The position numbers and the translations under genes are program-made. Positions 15,460-22,612 of a DNA stretch of 35,889 nucleotides are shown here, piece after piece. Position 1 is the stretch's first letter; each line of letters begins with the position of its first letter. Source of the stretch: a virus. The notes beneath the pieces were generated by a model. The model worked only from the letters and a program-made list of their open reading frames with translations, had not been told where the DNA came from and ran no database searches. Location of the stretch: positions 1 to 35,889 of the IMG/VR virus record IMGVR_UViG_3300034418_013486. The stretch is one strand, 5' to 3'.

Positions 15460-17097
15460 ATGACAATAAAAAAAAGAATATTGATGTGTTCAGAATCGAG
15501 CCATATAAAGTCTGGCTTTGGTAAATATACTCGAAATATTTTACAAAGATTATATGATACCGGAAAGTACGAAATAGCAGAATTATCATGCTATAGAGAT
15601 ATTTCTGTTAAAAAAACAGAACCATGGAAAGTATATCCAGCATCAGCTAATCCCAATGATCCTAATTATCAAGAATATAAATCAAATGAAGCAAATCAGT
15701 ACGGACAATGGATTTTTGAATTTGCTCTATTAGATTTTAAACCACATATAGTAATAGATATAAGAGATTTTTGGAATTTTACATACCAAGAGACATCTGC
15801 ACTAAGACCTTTTTATCATTGGATGATAGTTCCAACATATGATTCAGCACCGGCCAAAATATCTACAATTAATACTTTTAGGAATTCTGATATTTTATGT
15901 TTTCATACCAACTGGGCAAAAGAAAATTTAGTTCAAAAATATAACTATACAACAAATAATATAAAGGGCGTTCTTAGCGATTCAATAGATCATGATTGTT
16001 TTCAGCCAATTGAATACAATAAAACTGATCATAAATTGAAATATAATATACCAGCAAATTCTATAGTAATTGGATCGGTAATGAGAAATCAAAAAAGAAA
16101 ACTAATACCAGACTTAATAGAAGTATTTGCTAATCTAGTAAAAAACAATAAAGACAAAAACATATTATTATATTTACATACTTCATATCCTGATGGTATG
16201 TCCTGGGATTTGCCCACACTTTTAATAGAACATAATATTGCAAATAAAGTACTATTGACTTATCAATGCAACGAGTGCAATATCTTTTTCCCTAGTTTAT
16301 TTATGGGTCCTACAACATTATGCCCATCTTGTAAAAAACATACAGCGTCTATAAGTAGCGTCAAAGCTGGAATCTCAGAACTATCCTTAAAAGAAATATA
16401 TAACATATTTGACATTTATGTACAATATTCTATTTGTGAAGGCTTTGGTATACCTCCTATAGAAGCAGCCGCTTGTGGCATTCCTGTTATTACTGTTGAC
16501 AATGAAGCGATGAAAGAAGTTGGTATTAATATTGGGGCAAAATTAATAAAAAAATCTAGAATTTTTAGAGAGCAAGATATAGAATCAAATAGAGCTTATC
16601 CTGACAACCAACACTTATTAGAGTCTTTACAAGAATACATTGATATGCCTCTTGAAGAATTAAATATAATAGGAAAAAGATGTCAAAAATTATGCTCTGA
16701 AAATTATAGCTGGGATAAGACAGCTAAAAATTTTGAAACGATTATAGACGAAATAGACATAACCAAAAAAATATCCTGGGAATCAAACAAAAGACCTGTA
16801 AACACAAACCATAAAATTAATTCAAAATGTTCTAATAATAGACAAATTATATATGATATAATAGATAACATAATACAAGAACCTTTTCTAAAAGAAACAA
16901 ATTTTATAGAAGAATTAATTAAAAGCACAGATCAAGGATATGTGCAGAGTGGACAAAAAATACATGCATTTAATATAAAGTCTGCCATACACCTGTTAGA
17001 AAAATATCTAACAAATAAATACTCTTTAGAAGAATTAAGGGTAAATCCGTCATTGAAATTACCAGAACAAATACAGCCATTTATAAATTATAGCTAA
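15460..17097 (+). CDS. GT-B glycosyltransferase with zinc-ribbon insertion
   Basis: A 545-residue GT4-family-like glycosyltransferase that transfers a nucleotide-activated sugar. The N-terminus MCSESSHIKSGFGKYTRNIL is the first strand and glycine-rich loop of the GT-B fold, and CEGFGIPPIEAAACGIPVI carries the E-x7-E nucleotide-sugar signature. Between the two Rossmann domains a ribbon with CNEC and CPSC (about residues 267-294) is inserted. A C-terminal extension of some 130 residues is helical. Start ATG 15460 has GAGG at 15451-15454; an in-frame TTG at 15436 falls inside the terminator and is rejected. Acceptor unknown: virion protein, host surface or DNA. Confidence 0.85.
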   Translation: MTIKKRILMCSESSHIKSGFGKYTRNILQRLYDTGKYEIAELSCYRDISVKKTEPWKVYPASANPNDPNYQEYKSNEANQYGQWIFEFALLDFKPHIVIDIRDFWNFTYQETSALRPFYHWMIVPTYDSAPAKISTINTFRNSDILCFHTNWAKENLVQKYNYTTNNIKGVLSDSIDHDCFQPIEYNKTDHKLKYNIPANSIVIGSVMRNQKRKLIPDLIEVFANLVKNNKDKNILLYLHTSYPDGMSWDLPTLLIEHNIANKVLLTYQCNECNIFFPSLFMGPTTLCPSCKKHTASISSVKAGISELSLKEIYNIFDIYVQYSICEGFGIPPIEAAACGIPVITVDNEAMKEVGINIGAKLIKKSRIFREQDIESNRAYPDNQHLLESLQEYIDMPLEELNIIGKRCQKLCSENYSWDKTAKNFETIIDEIDITKKISWESNKRPVNTNHKINSKCSNNRQIIYDIIDNIIQEPFLKETNFIEELIKSTDQGYVQSGQKIHAFNIKSAIHLLEKYLTNKYSLEELRVNPSLKLPEQIQPFINYS

Positions 17098-17101
17098 TAA
17101 T

Positions 17102-18217
17102 ATGAAACAAAATGTTTTTTATATAGGACATTATTATGATAACAATGGATTGGGGGAATCTTGCAGAAGATATCTTGATTGCTTATCTTCTATAAGAAAA
17201 GTCAATTTAACTAGTAGACCTATATATGTCACTTATAATTCAATTTCTAAATTACATAAAAGTAATCAATACAATGAATATGAAGATAATAAGTTTAAAA
17301 AATATAATATTTTAATACAGCAAACATTTCCAGAATATCTTGAATATCATAAGGAATTCGGTAAAAATATAGCTATACTAGAAATAGAGACTGCGAATAT
17401 AGCTGCTTCTGGCAGAGTAGATAAAATCAATATGATGGATGAGATATGGGTAGGATCAGAATTTTCTGCTAAAAGTTTACAATTGGCTGGAGTATTTAAG
17501 CCTATTAAGGTTATACCGGAACCATATGAAATTTTAGAATATGAAACAGAGAAAAAAGATTTTTTTAAATATGAATCAGAAATTAGGCCTTTTATTTTCT
17601 ATACCATAGGGCAGTATTCTGAAAAGAAAAATATTAAAAGTATGATCATGGCATACCTATTAGAATTTAATAAAAAAGATAACGTGAGACTATTTATCAA
17701 AACAAATGACTATAGGATAGAAAACAATGATCTAGAAAATATCATAAAACATGATATGAATACTATCAAAAATATTATCAGAAAACCTGCTGATATGTAT
17801 CCGGATGTTGACATAGTTTGTGGCTATTTGTCTAAAAAAGATATTATCCGATTACATAAATCTAGTAATTGTTATATTAATTCTGTAAGGGGCGATGGTT
17901 TTGGGTCGTCGGCCATAGAAGCAGCCTTATCAGACAATCAAGTTATTAATACTAAAAATATTGGGTCCGCCACTTATTTTAATAATAATAATGCATTTAT
18001 GGTTAACAGTATAGAGACCAAAACTGTTTGCTCAAATTCTATGATAATAAATGCTTATACTATTAATGAAACATGGTTCGAGCCATCATTAGCAGATATC
18101 AGAAACTGTATGAGAAAAGCATATAATGCTCGACTAGACAAAACTATAGAGTATAAATCAGAAAATTTTGACAAAACAATATTTAGTCACGAATTAATCA
18201 AAACACAAATAATATGA
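17102..18217 (+). CDS. Second GT-B glycosyltransferase
   Basis: A 371-residue glycosyltransferase. The start NVFYIGHYYDNNGLGESCRRYL gives the GT-B first strand and donor loop; the middle has ILEIETANIAAS and DEIWVGSEFSAKSL (linker and acceptor side), and VRGDGFGSSAIEAALS corresponds to the E-x7-E donor site with the first Glu replaced by Asp. It is separated from the first glycosyltransferase by four bases and overlaps the next gene by four. No obvious ribosome-binding site is seen, so reinitiation is likely. Substrates unknown; the pair probably acts in one pathway. Confidence 0.82.
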   Translation: MKQNVFYIGHYYDNNGLGESCRRYLDCLSSIRKVNLTSRPIYVTYNSISKLHKSNQYNEYEDNKFKKYNILIQQTFPEYLEYHKEFGKNIAILEIETANIAASGRVDKINMMDEIWVGSEFSAKSLQLAGVFKPIKVIPEPYEILEYETEKKDFFKYESEIRPFIFYTIGQYSEKKNIKSMIMAYLLEFNKKDNVRLFIKTNDYRIENNDLENIIKHDMNTIKNIIRKPADMYPDVDIVCGYLSKKDIIRLHKSSNCYINSVRGDGFGSSAIEAALSDNQVINTKNIGSATYFNNNNAFMVNSIETKTVCSNSMIINAYTINETWFEPSLADIRNCMRKAYNARLDKTIEYKSENFDKTIFSHELIKTQII

Positions 18218-18678
18218 TTATATCTTCAATATTACAAGCGGCGAAGCTTACAGTAGATGATAAGATCAAGGCGTTATGGACACCTTGTGACGATAATTTT
18301 GAAAAATTTTGTAATGAGCTGGCTATAACAAAAATTGATTTTCATCAAATATATTATGGCAATAGTCTACCAAATATTATTATATGCAATGATAAAGTAC
18401 GATATTACGACTTATGCTATAGCGTATCGCGTAAATTACATTTACCGGTATTACTAATTGATCATCAAAGTAAAAATGCAATGTATGACGCAGAAAAAAT
18501 AAAACGACTAGATTTGTTTCCTTGTCTACATCATATATGTATTAGTAAGCAGATCCGAACTTCTTGGCAATTGCAAGAAAACATACAAATTTTATCTTAT
18601 GACATTAATAATAAGGATAACATCTCCATATGGAACAACACAATATTTCAAACATCACAGAAAACGTTCAAAATATAG
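18214..18678 (+). CDS. Unrecognised protein in the glycosyltransferase cluster
   Basis: A 154-residue protein coupled to the second glycosyltransferase by an ATGA junction. It has alternating beta/alpha segments (LPNIIICNDKVRYYDLCYSVSRKLHLPVLLIDHQS, about 47-83), reminiscent of the N-terminal Rossmann half of GT-B enzymes, but no donor-site signature. It may be a degenerate or half-size relative of the neighbouring enzymes or an accessory protein; I cannot tell. The downstream gene starts inside it (49-base overlap). Confidence 0.65.
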   Translation: MIISSILQAAKLTVDDKIKALWTPCDDNFEKFCNELAITKIDFHQIYYGNSLPNIIICNDKVRYYDLCYSVSRKLHLPVLLIDHQSKNAMYDAEKIKRLDLFPCLHHICISKQIRTSWQLQENIQILSYDINNKDNISIWNNTIFQTSQKTFKI

Positions 18679-19100
18679 AAAATAAAAACCTTTTTGTTCA
18701 TATATTAGAACCAGAATTTTTACCTATTGAAACAGTATATGTATCAATATCTAAATTAAATGAAATACCAAATTCTGATATTGGAAATATTTTTATTGGA
18801 GATACGTTAGATTATATAGATTATAGTGAAGCCGCAAATATATTAGATTTGGTGTCTGAAAAAATGTCCACCAACAACGCATTAATAGTTCAAGGAGCAG
18901 ATTTATTTCAATTAGCAGTAGCAATCTCGTGTCATGAAATAGATGAAGAAACAGCAAAAGAAATATTATATAAACATAAAAAATCCATTTATAATATATA
19001 TGATATAGAGTCAGAATTAGTAAATAGAAAATTTAAGATAGTAGAAAAAAAATATATAAACATATTTGAGTACTATATTAAGGCATTAAAGTATGAATAA
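18630..19100 (+). CDS. Methyltransferase-like protein without SAM loop
   Basis: A 156-residue protein. The stretch NIFIGDTLDYIDYSEAANIL followed by LVSEKMSTNNALIVQGADLFQLAVAI (about residues 52-100) reads like the second half of class I SAM-dependent methyltransferases (the strand ending in a D-x-L-E/DY motif, helix, then a strand with GG-like turn). The N-terminal glycine-rich SAM-binding motif I is absent, so catalytic activity is doubtful. It overlaps the previous gene by 49 bases and the next by 8. Could be a scaffold or a decayed enzyme. Confidence 0.6.
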   Translation: MEQHNISNITENVQNIENKNLFVHILEPEFLPIETVYVSISKLNEIPNSDIGNIFIGDTLDYIDYSEAANILDLVSEKMSTNNALIVQGADLFQLAVAISCHEIDEETAKEILYKHKKSIYNIYDIESELVNRKFKIVEKKYINIFEYYIKALKYE

Positions 19101-19776
19101 ATGTTCAGCAATTTTGCTTAATGCTATACCCGATAAAAAAGTAAAAAGTCTAGGCAATCGTTGTTTATGGCCAATAAAATCTAATAAAACAATACTAGAC
19201 TATCATATCTATATTTTAAAACAAATTTTCACCTCTCCTGAAATAATTTTGATAGATAGTTATGATTGTAAAAAAACTCAAAAATATTTATCAAAATATA
19301 AGAATATAAAATATGTTCAGCATCCAATAACAGATACCACAAACATAGGAACAAGTATAAAAATAGCTATTGAAAATATATCTAATAATAGTTGTTTTTT
19401 TTTAAATACTAATCATATAATACATAAAAAAACTATTGCAAAAATTAAATCATCATTAAATGATTGCTTCGTATTAACTGCAAATGATCAGACTTGTGAA
19501 GTGGGCTACATCACTAACAAAAATAATAACATTATTAATTGTTATTATGATTTACCAAACAGTATATTTGATGTAATGTATTTTCATAAAAAATATTTTA
19601 ATAGACTATCACAACATAGCCAATCTATATCTAAACTTTATATGTTTGAAACTATAAATCATTATATAAATAATGGAATTAATATAAAGCCATTAATTAT
19701 TAATAGTAAAAATATTACACTACTAAATAATAATAAAAATATAAAAAACATAGAGGTAAAATTATGTGTAAAATAG
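19093..19776 (+). CDS. Nucleotidyltransferase-like GT-A-fold protein
   Basis: A 227-residue protein whose start, SAILLNAIPDKKVKSLGNRCLWPI, resembles the sugar-phosphate nucleotidyltransferase/GT-A opening (LA-G-...-K...P) but lacks the GxGTR glycine-rich loop. Later come IILIDSYDC, NIGTSIKIAIENI, SCFFLNTNHIIHKKTI (position of the metal-binding strand, with no clear DxD) and repeated Asn/Ile-rich C-terminal sequence. It probably derives from an NTP-transferase fold but may be inactive. Very AT-rich, even for this genome (many Asn/Lys/Ile codons). Confidence 0.6.
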   Translation: MNKCSAILLNAIPDKKVKSLGNRCLWPIKSNKTILDYHIYILKQIFTSPEIILIDSYDCKKTQKYLSKYKNIKYVQHPITDTTNIGTSIKIAIENISNNSCFFLNTNHIIHKKTIAKIKSSLNDCFVLTANDQTCEVGYITNKNNNIINCYYDLPNSIFDVMYFHKKYFNRLSQHSQSISKLYMFETINHYINNGINIKPLIINSKNITLLNNNKNIKNIEVKLCVK

Positions 19777-20120
19777 TTCTTTTTAACCAGCATTTATTAA
19801 AAATTAACGCTAACAAAAGCTTATTGATATATTTAGAACTACACAAGGAAAAATTGATAGATAGCCCTAAAATTTACACCGATTACTATGACTATGTACC
19901 AAATACTAAAATACCAATTTATCATACTTTTTATTTAAGAGAAATATTTAATAAATTTTATATATTATTAGATTATGATGACTATAAATATATTCCTTCT
20001 TATTTACAAGAATACTGTATAGTGATATCTAAAGAAAATCAAAAACCAGTAAAAAATATTAAATGTTATCTATTAATGAGTTATAATGAGGCCCTTAAAA
20101 AAATAAGAGATATTTTATGA
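19764..20120 (+). CDS. Unrecognised protein, 118 aa
   Basis: I do not recognise this protein. It is 118 residues, Tyr/Lys/Ile-rich, soluble, with beta/alpha character (IVLFNQHLLKINANKSLLIYL, IPIYHTFYLREIFNKFYILL). It may be a small partner in the sugar-modification cluster. GAGG at 19753-19756 supports ATG 19764; it overlaps both neighbours (13 and 4 bases), so it belongs to the same transcript. No active-site motif visible. Confidence 0.6.
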   Translation: MCKIVLFNQHLLKINANKSLLIYLELHKEKLIDSPKIYTDYYDYVPNTKIPIYHTFYLREIFNKFYILLDYDDYKYIPSYLQEYCIVISKENQKPVKNIKCYLLMSYNEALKKIRDIL

Positions 20121-20917
20121 ATAACTATGCTGATTTAAACGAACAACAAAAAATAAATTTAATTAAAAAACTATATGAGGAAGAGAAAAAAAGCTTTATA
20201 GAAATAGCAAAACAGTTAAATACTTATAGCAATAAAGTACGAAGAGATGCTATCAAATATAACATCAAAATAAGAGATAAGAGTGAGGCACAAAAAAACG
20301 CTCTAAAAAACGGAAAACATTGTCACCCTACTAAAGGCAAAACAAGAACAGAAACAGAAAAAATGAAAATAGGTAACGGAGTGATGAAATCTTGGGAAAA
20401 ACTTACCCCAGAACAACTGCAAAATAGAAAAATAACAGCAAAAAATAATTGGGACAATTTAACAGAAGAGGAGAGACAGCATATACAGAAGAAAGCGAAC
20501 GAAGCGGTTAGAAAAACAAGCAAAGTAGGTTCTAAATTAGAAAAATTTATTGCTAATGAATTAATTAAAAATGGACATAAAATACAGTTTCATCAAGAGC
20601 AGTTTTTGTCTAATACCAAGTTGCAAATTGATATTATGATACCTAGTATGAATGTGGCCATTGAAATCGATGGACCTTCGCATTTCGCTCCAGTATGGGG
20701 CTCTGATAGTTTGAAACGAAATGTAAAATATGATCAGAAAAAAACAGGCTTAATACTTGGTAAAGGACTAGTTCTAATTAGAATAAAACAAAATATGGAC
20801 TATTCAACTAGTAGAGCTAGATTGGTATATAATAAACTCCAAGAATTATTAAAATCTATAAATAATAAATTTACATCAATAGACAATAGGAACTTCCAAA
20901 TAGAGGATAATGAATAA
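20117..20917 (+). CDS. Vsr-like (EDxHD-type) homing endonuclease
   Basis: A 266-residue protein laid out like phage homing endonucleases. Residues 1-50 form a helix-turn-helix (SFIEIAKQLNTYSNKVRRDA), about 66-90 is a NUMOD3-like repeat (HPTKGKTRTETEKMKIG), and 135-225 is a Vsr-fold nuclease with E142, D172 in IDIMIP, E183-I-D185 with GPSHF (H189) and D206. This fits the EDxHD class. It would nick or cut a target site and spread its own gene, and it marks the end of the glycosyltransferase cluster. No group I intron is recognised around it. Overlaps the preceding gene by four bases. Confidence 0.82.
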   Translation: MNNYADLNEQQKINLIKKLYEEEKKSFIEIAKQLNTYSNKVRRDAIKYNIKIRDKSEAQKNALKNGKHCHPTKGKTRTETEKMKIGNGVMKSWEKLTPEQLQNRKITAKNNWDNLTEEERQHIQKKANEAVRKTSKVGSKLEKFIANELIKNGHKIQFHQEQFLSNTKLQIDIMIPSMNVAIEIDGPSHFAPVWGSDSLKRNVKYDQKKTGLILGKGLVLIRIKQNMDYSTSRARLVYNKLQELLKSINNKFTSIDNRNFQIEDNE

Positions 20918-21639
20918 TGACAAAAGAAAAAAAAATAGACCCATCAAAAAAGGACATTAGTACTACCAAAAGTAAAAAGGTTGATATCAATAGCTTAGAA
21001 TGGAATGATTATGTTCTGGGTTTATTGTCTGACGAAGAAAAAATAGATGGTAATCCTACAACCGATGGATTACGGCGAATTTTCGAAATCGCATTGGATT
21101 GCGTTATTACTCAGTCGCATTCTGAAGTTGTACAAGCTCCGGATGTAAATAATGAAAAACGGGCTACTGTAGTTCATTCTCTGACCTTTATTTTAAATGG
21201 ACTAGATGACAATCCAACTCTTAAAAACCGCACTGTGAGTGGAGCGGCAGACGTTTATTGGGGTAACTGTGACAAAGTGTACAGAAATCATCCTGTGGCT
21301 GTAGCAGAAACCAGAGCTGAAGGTAGAGCTTTAAGACGAGGACTACGTCTTCGTAAAGTTGTGGCAGCAGAAGAAATTGCTCAAAATATAGAAGATGATA
21401 TCGATGGTAATAGTGTAAATAAAATTAGTGATCAACAAATGAATTTTATGGATGTTATGGGTAAACGTAGTAATATTAATATAAAAGAATTACTGCTTGA
21501 TTTATCTATAGATTCAACTAATATTAAGAATATAAGTCATGATGCTGCTGTTGGCGTCATTAGAGAATTATCAAAATATCAACAAAATTTAAACGAGATA
21601 CCGTCAAAATTAGTTGGTTATGATAGTGAATGGAGATAG
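20917..21639 (+). CDS. Putative ssDNA-annealing recombination protein (Rad52/Sak/ERF-like features)
   Basis: A 240-residue protein. Residues 107-150, VSGAADVYWGNC followed by HPVAVAETRAEGRALRRGL, carry the AETRAxGRALR pattern common in phage single-strand annealing proteins such as the Sak/ERF groups. The C-terminus (ISDQQMNFMDVMGKR and DAAVGVIRELSKYQ, about 170-223) matches the small tail domain such proteins often have. The N-terminal 25 residues are Lys-rich. The start overlaps the homing endonuclease stop by one base, GAGG upstream. It would anneal or recombine SSB-coated DNA. Family assignment is tentative; a different ssDNA-binding role is possible. Confidence 0.6.
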   Translation: MTKEKKIDPSKKDISTTKSKKVDINSLEWNDYVLGLLSDEEKIDGNPTTDGLRRIFEIALDCVITQSHSEVVQAPDVNNEKRATVVHSLTFILNGLDDNPTLKNRTVSGAADVYWGNCDKVYRNHPVAVAETRAEGRALRRGLRLRKVVAAEEIAQNIEDDIDGNSVNKISDQQMNFMDVMGKRSNINIKELLLDLSIDSTNIKNISHDAAVGVIRELSKYQQNLNEIPSKLVGYDSEWR

Positions 21640-21641
21640 TT

Positions 21642-21959
21642 ATGAAATTAAAGTATAAGGTTAGCGAAAAGCTAGAGTTTGAATTAGAAGGTTCTGGACA
21701 AAAAGAAGTCTTTAAAGAATTAGCCACAATTCAAGAAATTTTTGGAGAAGAAAAATGCGGCATGTGTAGTAGTACTAACCTGAAGTTTGTGGTAAGAAAC
21801 GTTGACGGCAACGAATATTACGAATTAAGATGTGCTGATTGTGGAGCCGTATTGGCATTTGGCCAACATAAAAAAGGACAAACATTATTTCCTAAAAGAA
21901 AAAATGAAGAAGGTAATTATTTACCTAATCAAGGTTGGCATAAATGGCAAAAGTCATAG
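21642..21959 (+). CDS. Zinc-ribbon protein next to the annealing-like gene
   Basis: A 105-residue protein beginning MKLKYKVSEKLEFELEGSGQ; start ATG 21642 is chosen because GGAG at 21632-21635 lies six bases upstream, whereas ATG 21630 would place the ribosome site inside the gene. A zinc ribbon of two CxxC pairs (CGMC and CADC) is followed by AFGQHKKGQTLFPKRK. Small ribbon proteins of this kind commonly sit beside phage recombination genes, so a cofactor role is suggested by context. No catalytic motif. Confidence 0.75.
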   Translation: MKLKYKVSEKLEFELEGSGQKEVFKELATIQEIFGEEKCGMCSSTNLKFVVRNVDGNEYYELRCADCGAVLAFGQHKKGQTLFPKRKNEEGNYLPNQGWHKWQKS

Positions 21960-22423
21960 CCTTAGAAGACGGAAAAATCATAACAGAGAATGGAAAAATA
22001 GGATTATATCCATCTTGTTGCTGTGAAAAAGAAACACAACAAACACACGTAGCAATGCGTATATATAATGATCATAGTATCTTTATAAATATATGTTTTG
22101 TCAACACGATAGTTATTACTAATAAAGAAAAGAAGACTAAATATAATTGGTTAAAAAATATTACAGACGATACTTGCGTAACTTTAAAATACCAAGAAAA
22201 TGATGGTAGTTATGCAAACTCTGGTGATGAGTGGTGGATGAGATTGTATCGTGAAATAAATAGCGACAAAATGATACTAGAAGGCAGTAATATTGTTGAT
22301 AATATAAGTTTTAAATTGATAATAATTTTTGATTCTAATTCTGATATTGGAAATGGCCTAATTGTTTGGAAAACAAAAAACACAGATGGCAAAGACAACA
22401 TTACCGCCATAATTAATTTTTAA
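21944..22423 (+). CDS. Unrecognised protein, last gene of the + strand operon
   Basis: A 159-residue protein with AAGG upstream and a 16-base overlap with the preceding gene. The N-terminus holds a CCCE cluster (about residues 25-28) after a short beta-like opening (IALEDGKIITENGKIGLYPS). The rest is beta-rich (HVAMRIYNDHSIFINICF, CVTLKYQENDGSY, WWMRLYREI), which looks more like a structural or binding beta-sandwich than an enzyme. It is the last gene before the convergent tail operon. Its small-CxxC and beta style resembles the tail proteins on the other strand, but there is no direct evidence it is a virion protein. Confidence 0.65.
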   Translation: MAKVIALEDGKIITENGKIGLYPSCCCEKETQQTHVAMRIYNDHSIFINICFVNTIVITNKEKKTKYNWLKNITDDTCVTLKYQENDGSYANSGDEWWMRLYREINSDKMILEGSNIVDNISFKLIIIFDSNSDIGNGLIVWKTKNTDGKDNITAIINF

Positions 22424-22550
22424 AAATCTGAATATCGCTATAATTTAACAACTTTTCGTGTGAGTTGTCATATATAATTTCTAAATCTTCTGTTGTTGAT
22501 GTATTTGCAGAAAAATATTTAGAAGTAAAAATCTTTTTTGGTTTGGTCAT
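22413..22550 (-). CDS. Possible 45-residue protein downstream of the tail-fibre gene
   Basis: An ATG at 22550 opens a frame of 45 residues (MTKPKKIFTSKYFSANTSTT then a segment EDLEIIYDN...KLLNYSDIQIF) that overlaps the end of the + strand operon by 11 bases on the opposite strand. The residue mix looks protein-like, but no convincing ribosome-binding site is seen and the frame is short. A TTG 51 bases farther upstream (22601) is an alternative start. Confidence 0.3.
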   Translation of the reverse strand: MTKPKKIFTSKYFSANTSTTEDLEIIYDNSHEKLLNYSDIQIFKN

Positions 22551-22612
22551 AAAGAAATAAAAAATATAATAATCTATCTTTATGATTATCGTCGCTATCA
22601 ACTACTAGAAGG
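22424..22612. other. Convergent intergenic region between the two operons
   Basis: Lies between the end of the + strand operon and the end of the tail-fibre gene. It contains the short possible reading frame above and a weak inverted repeat (ACAACT / AGTTGT around 22448-22468). No hairpin with a following T-tract is seen on either strand, so the terminators expected at this meeting point are not evident. No promoter recognised. Confidence 0.5.
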
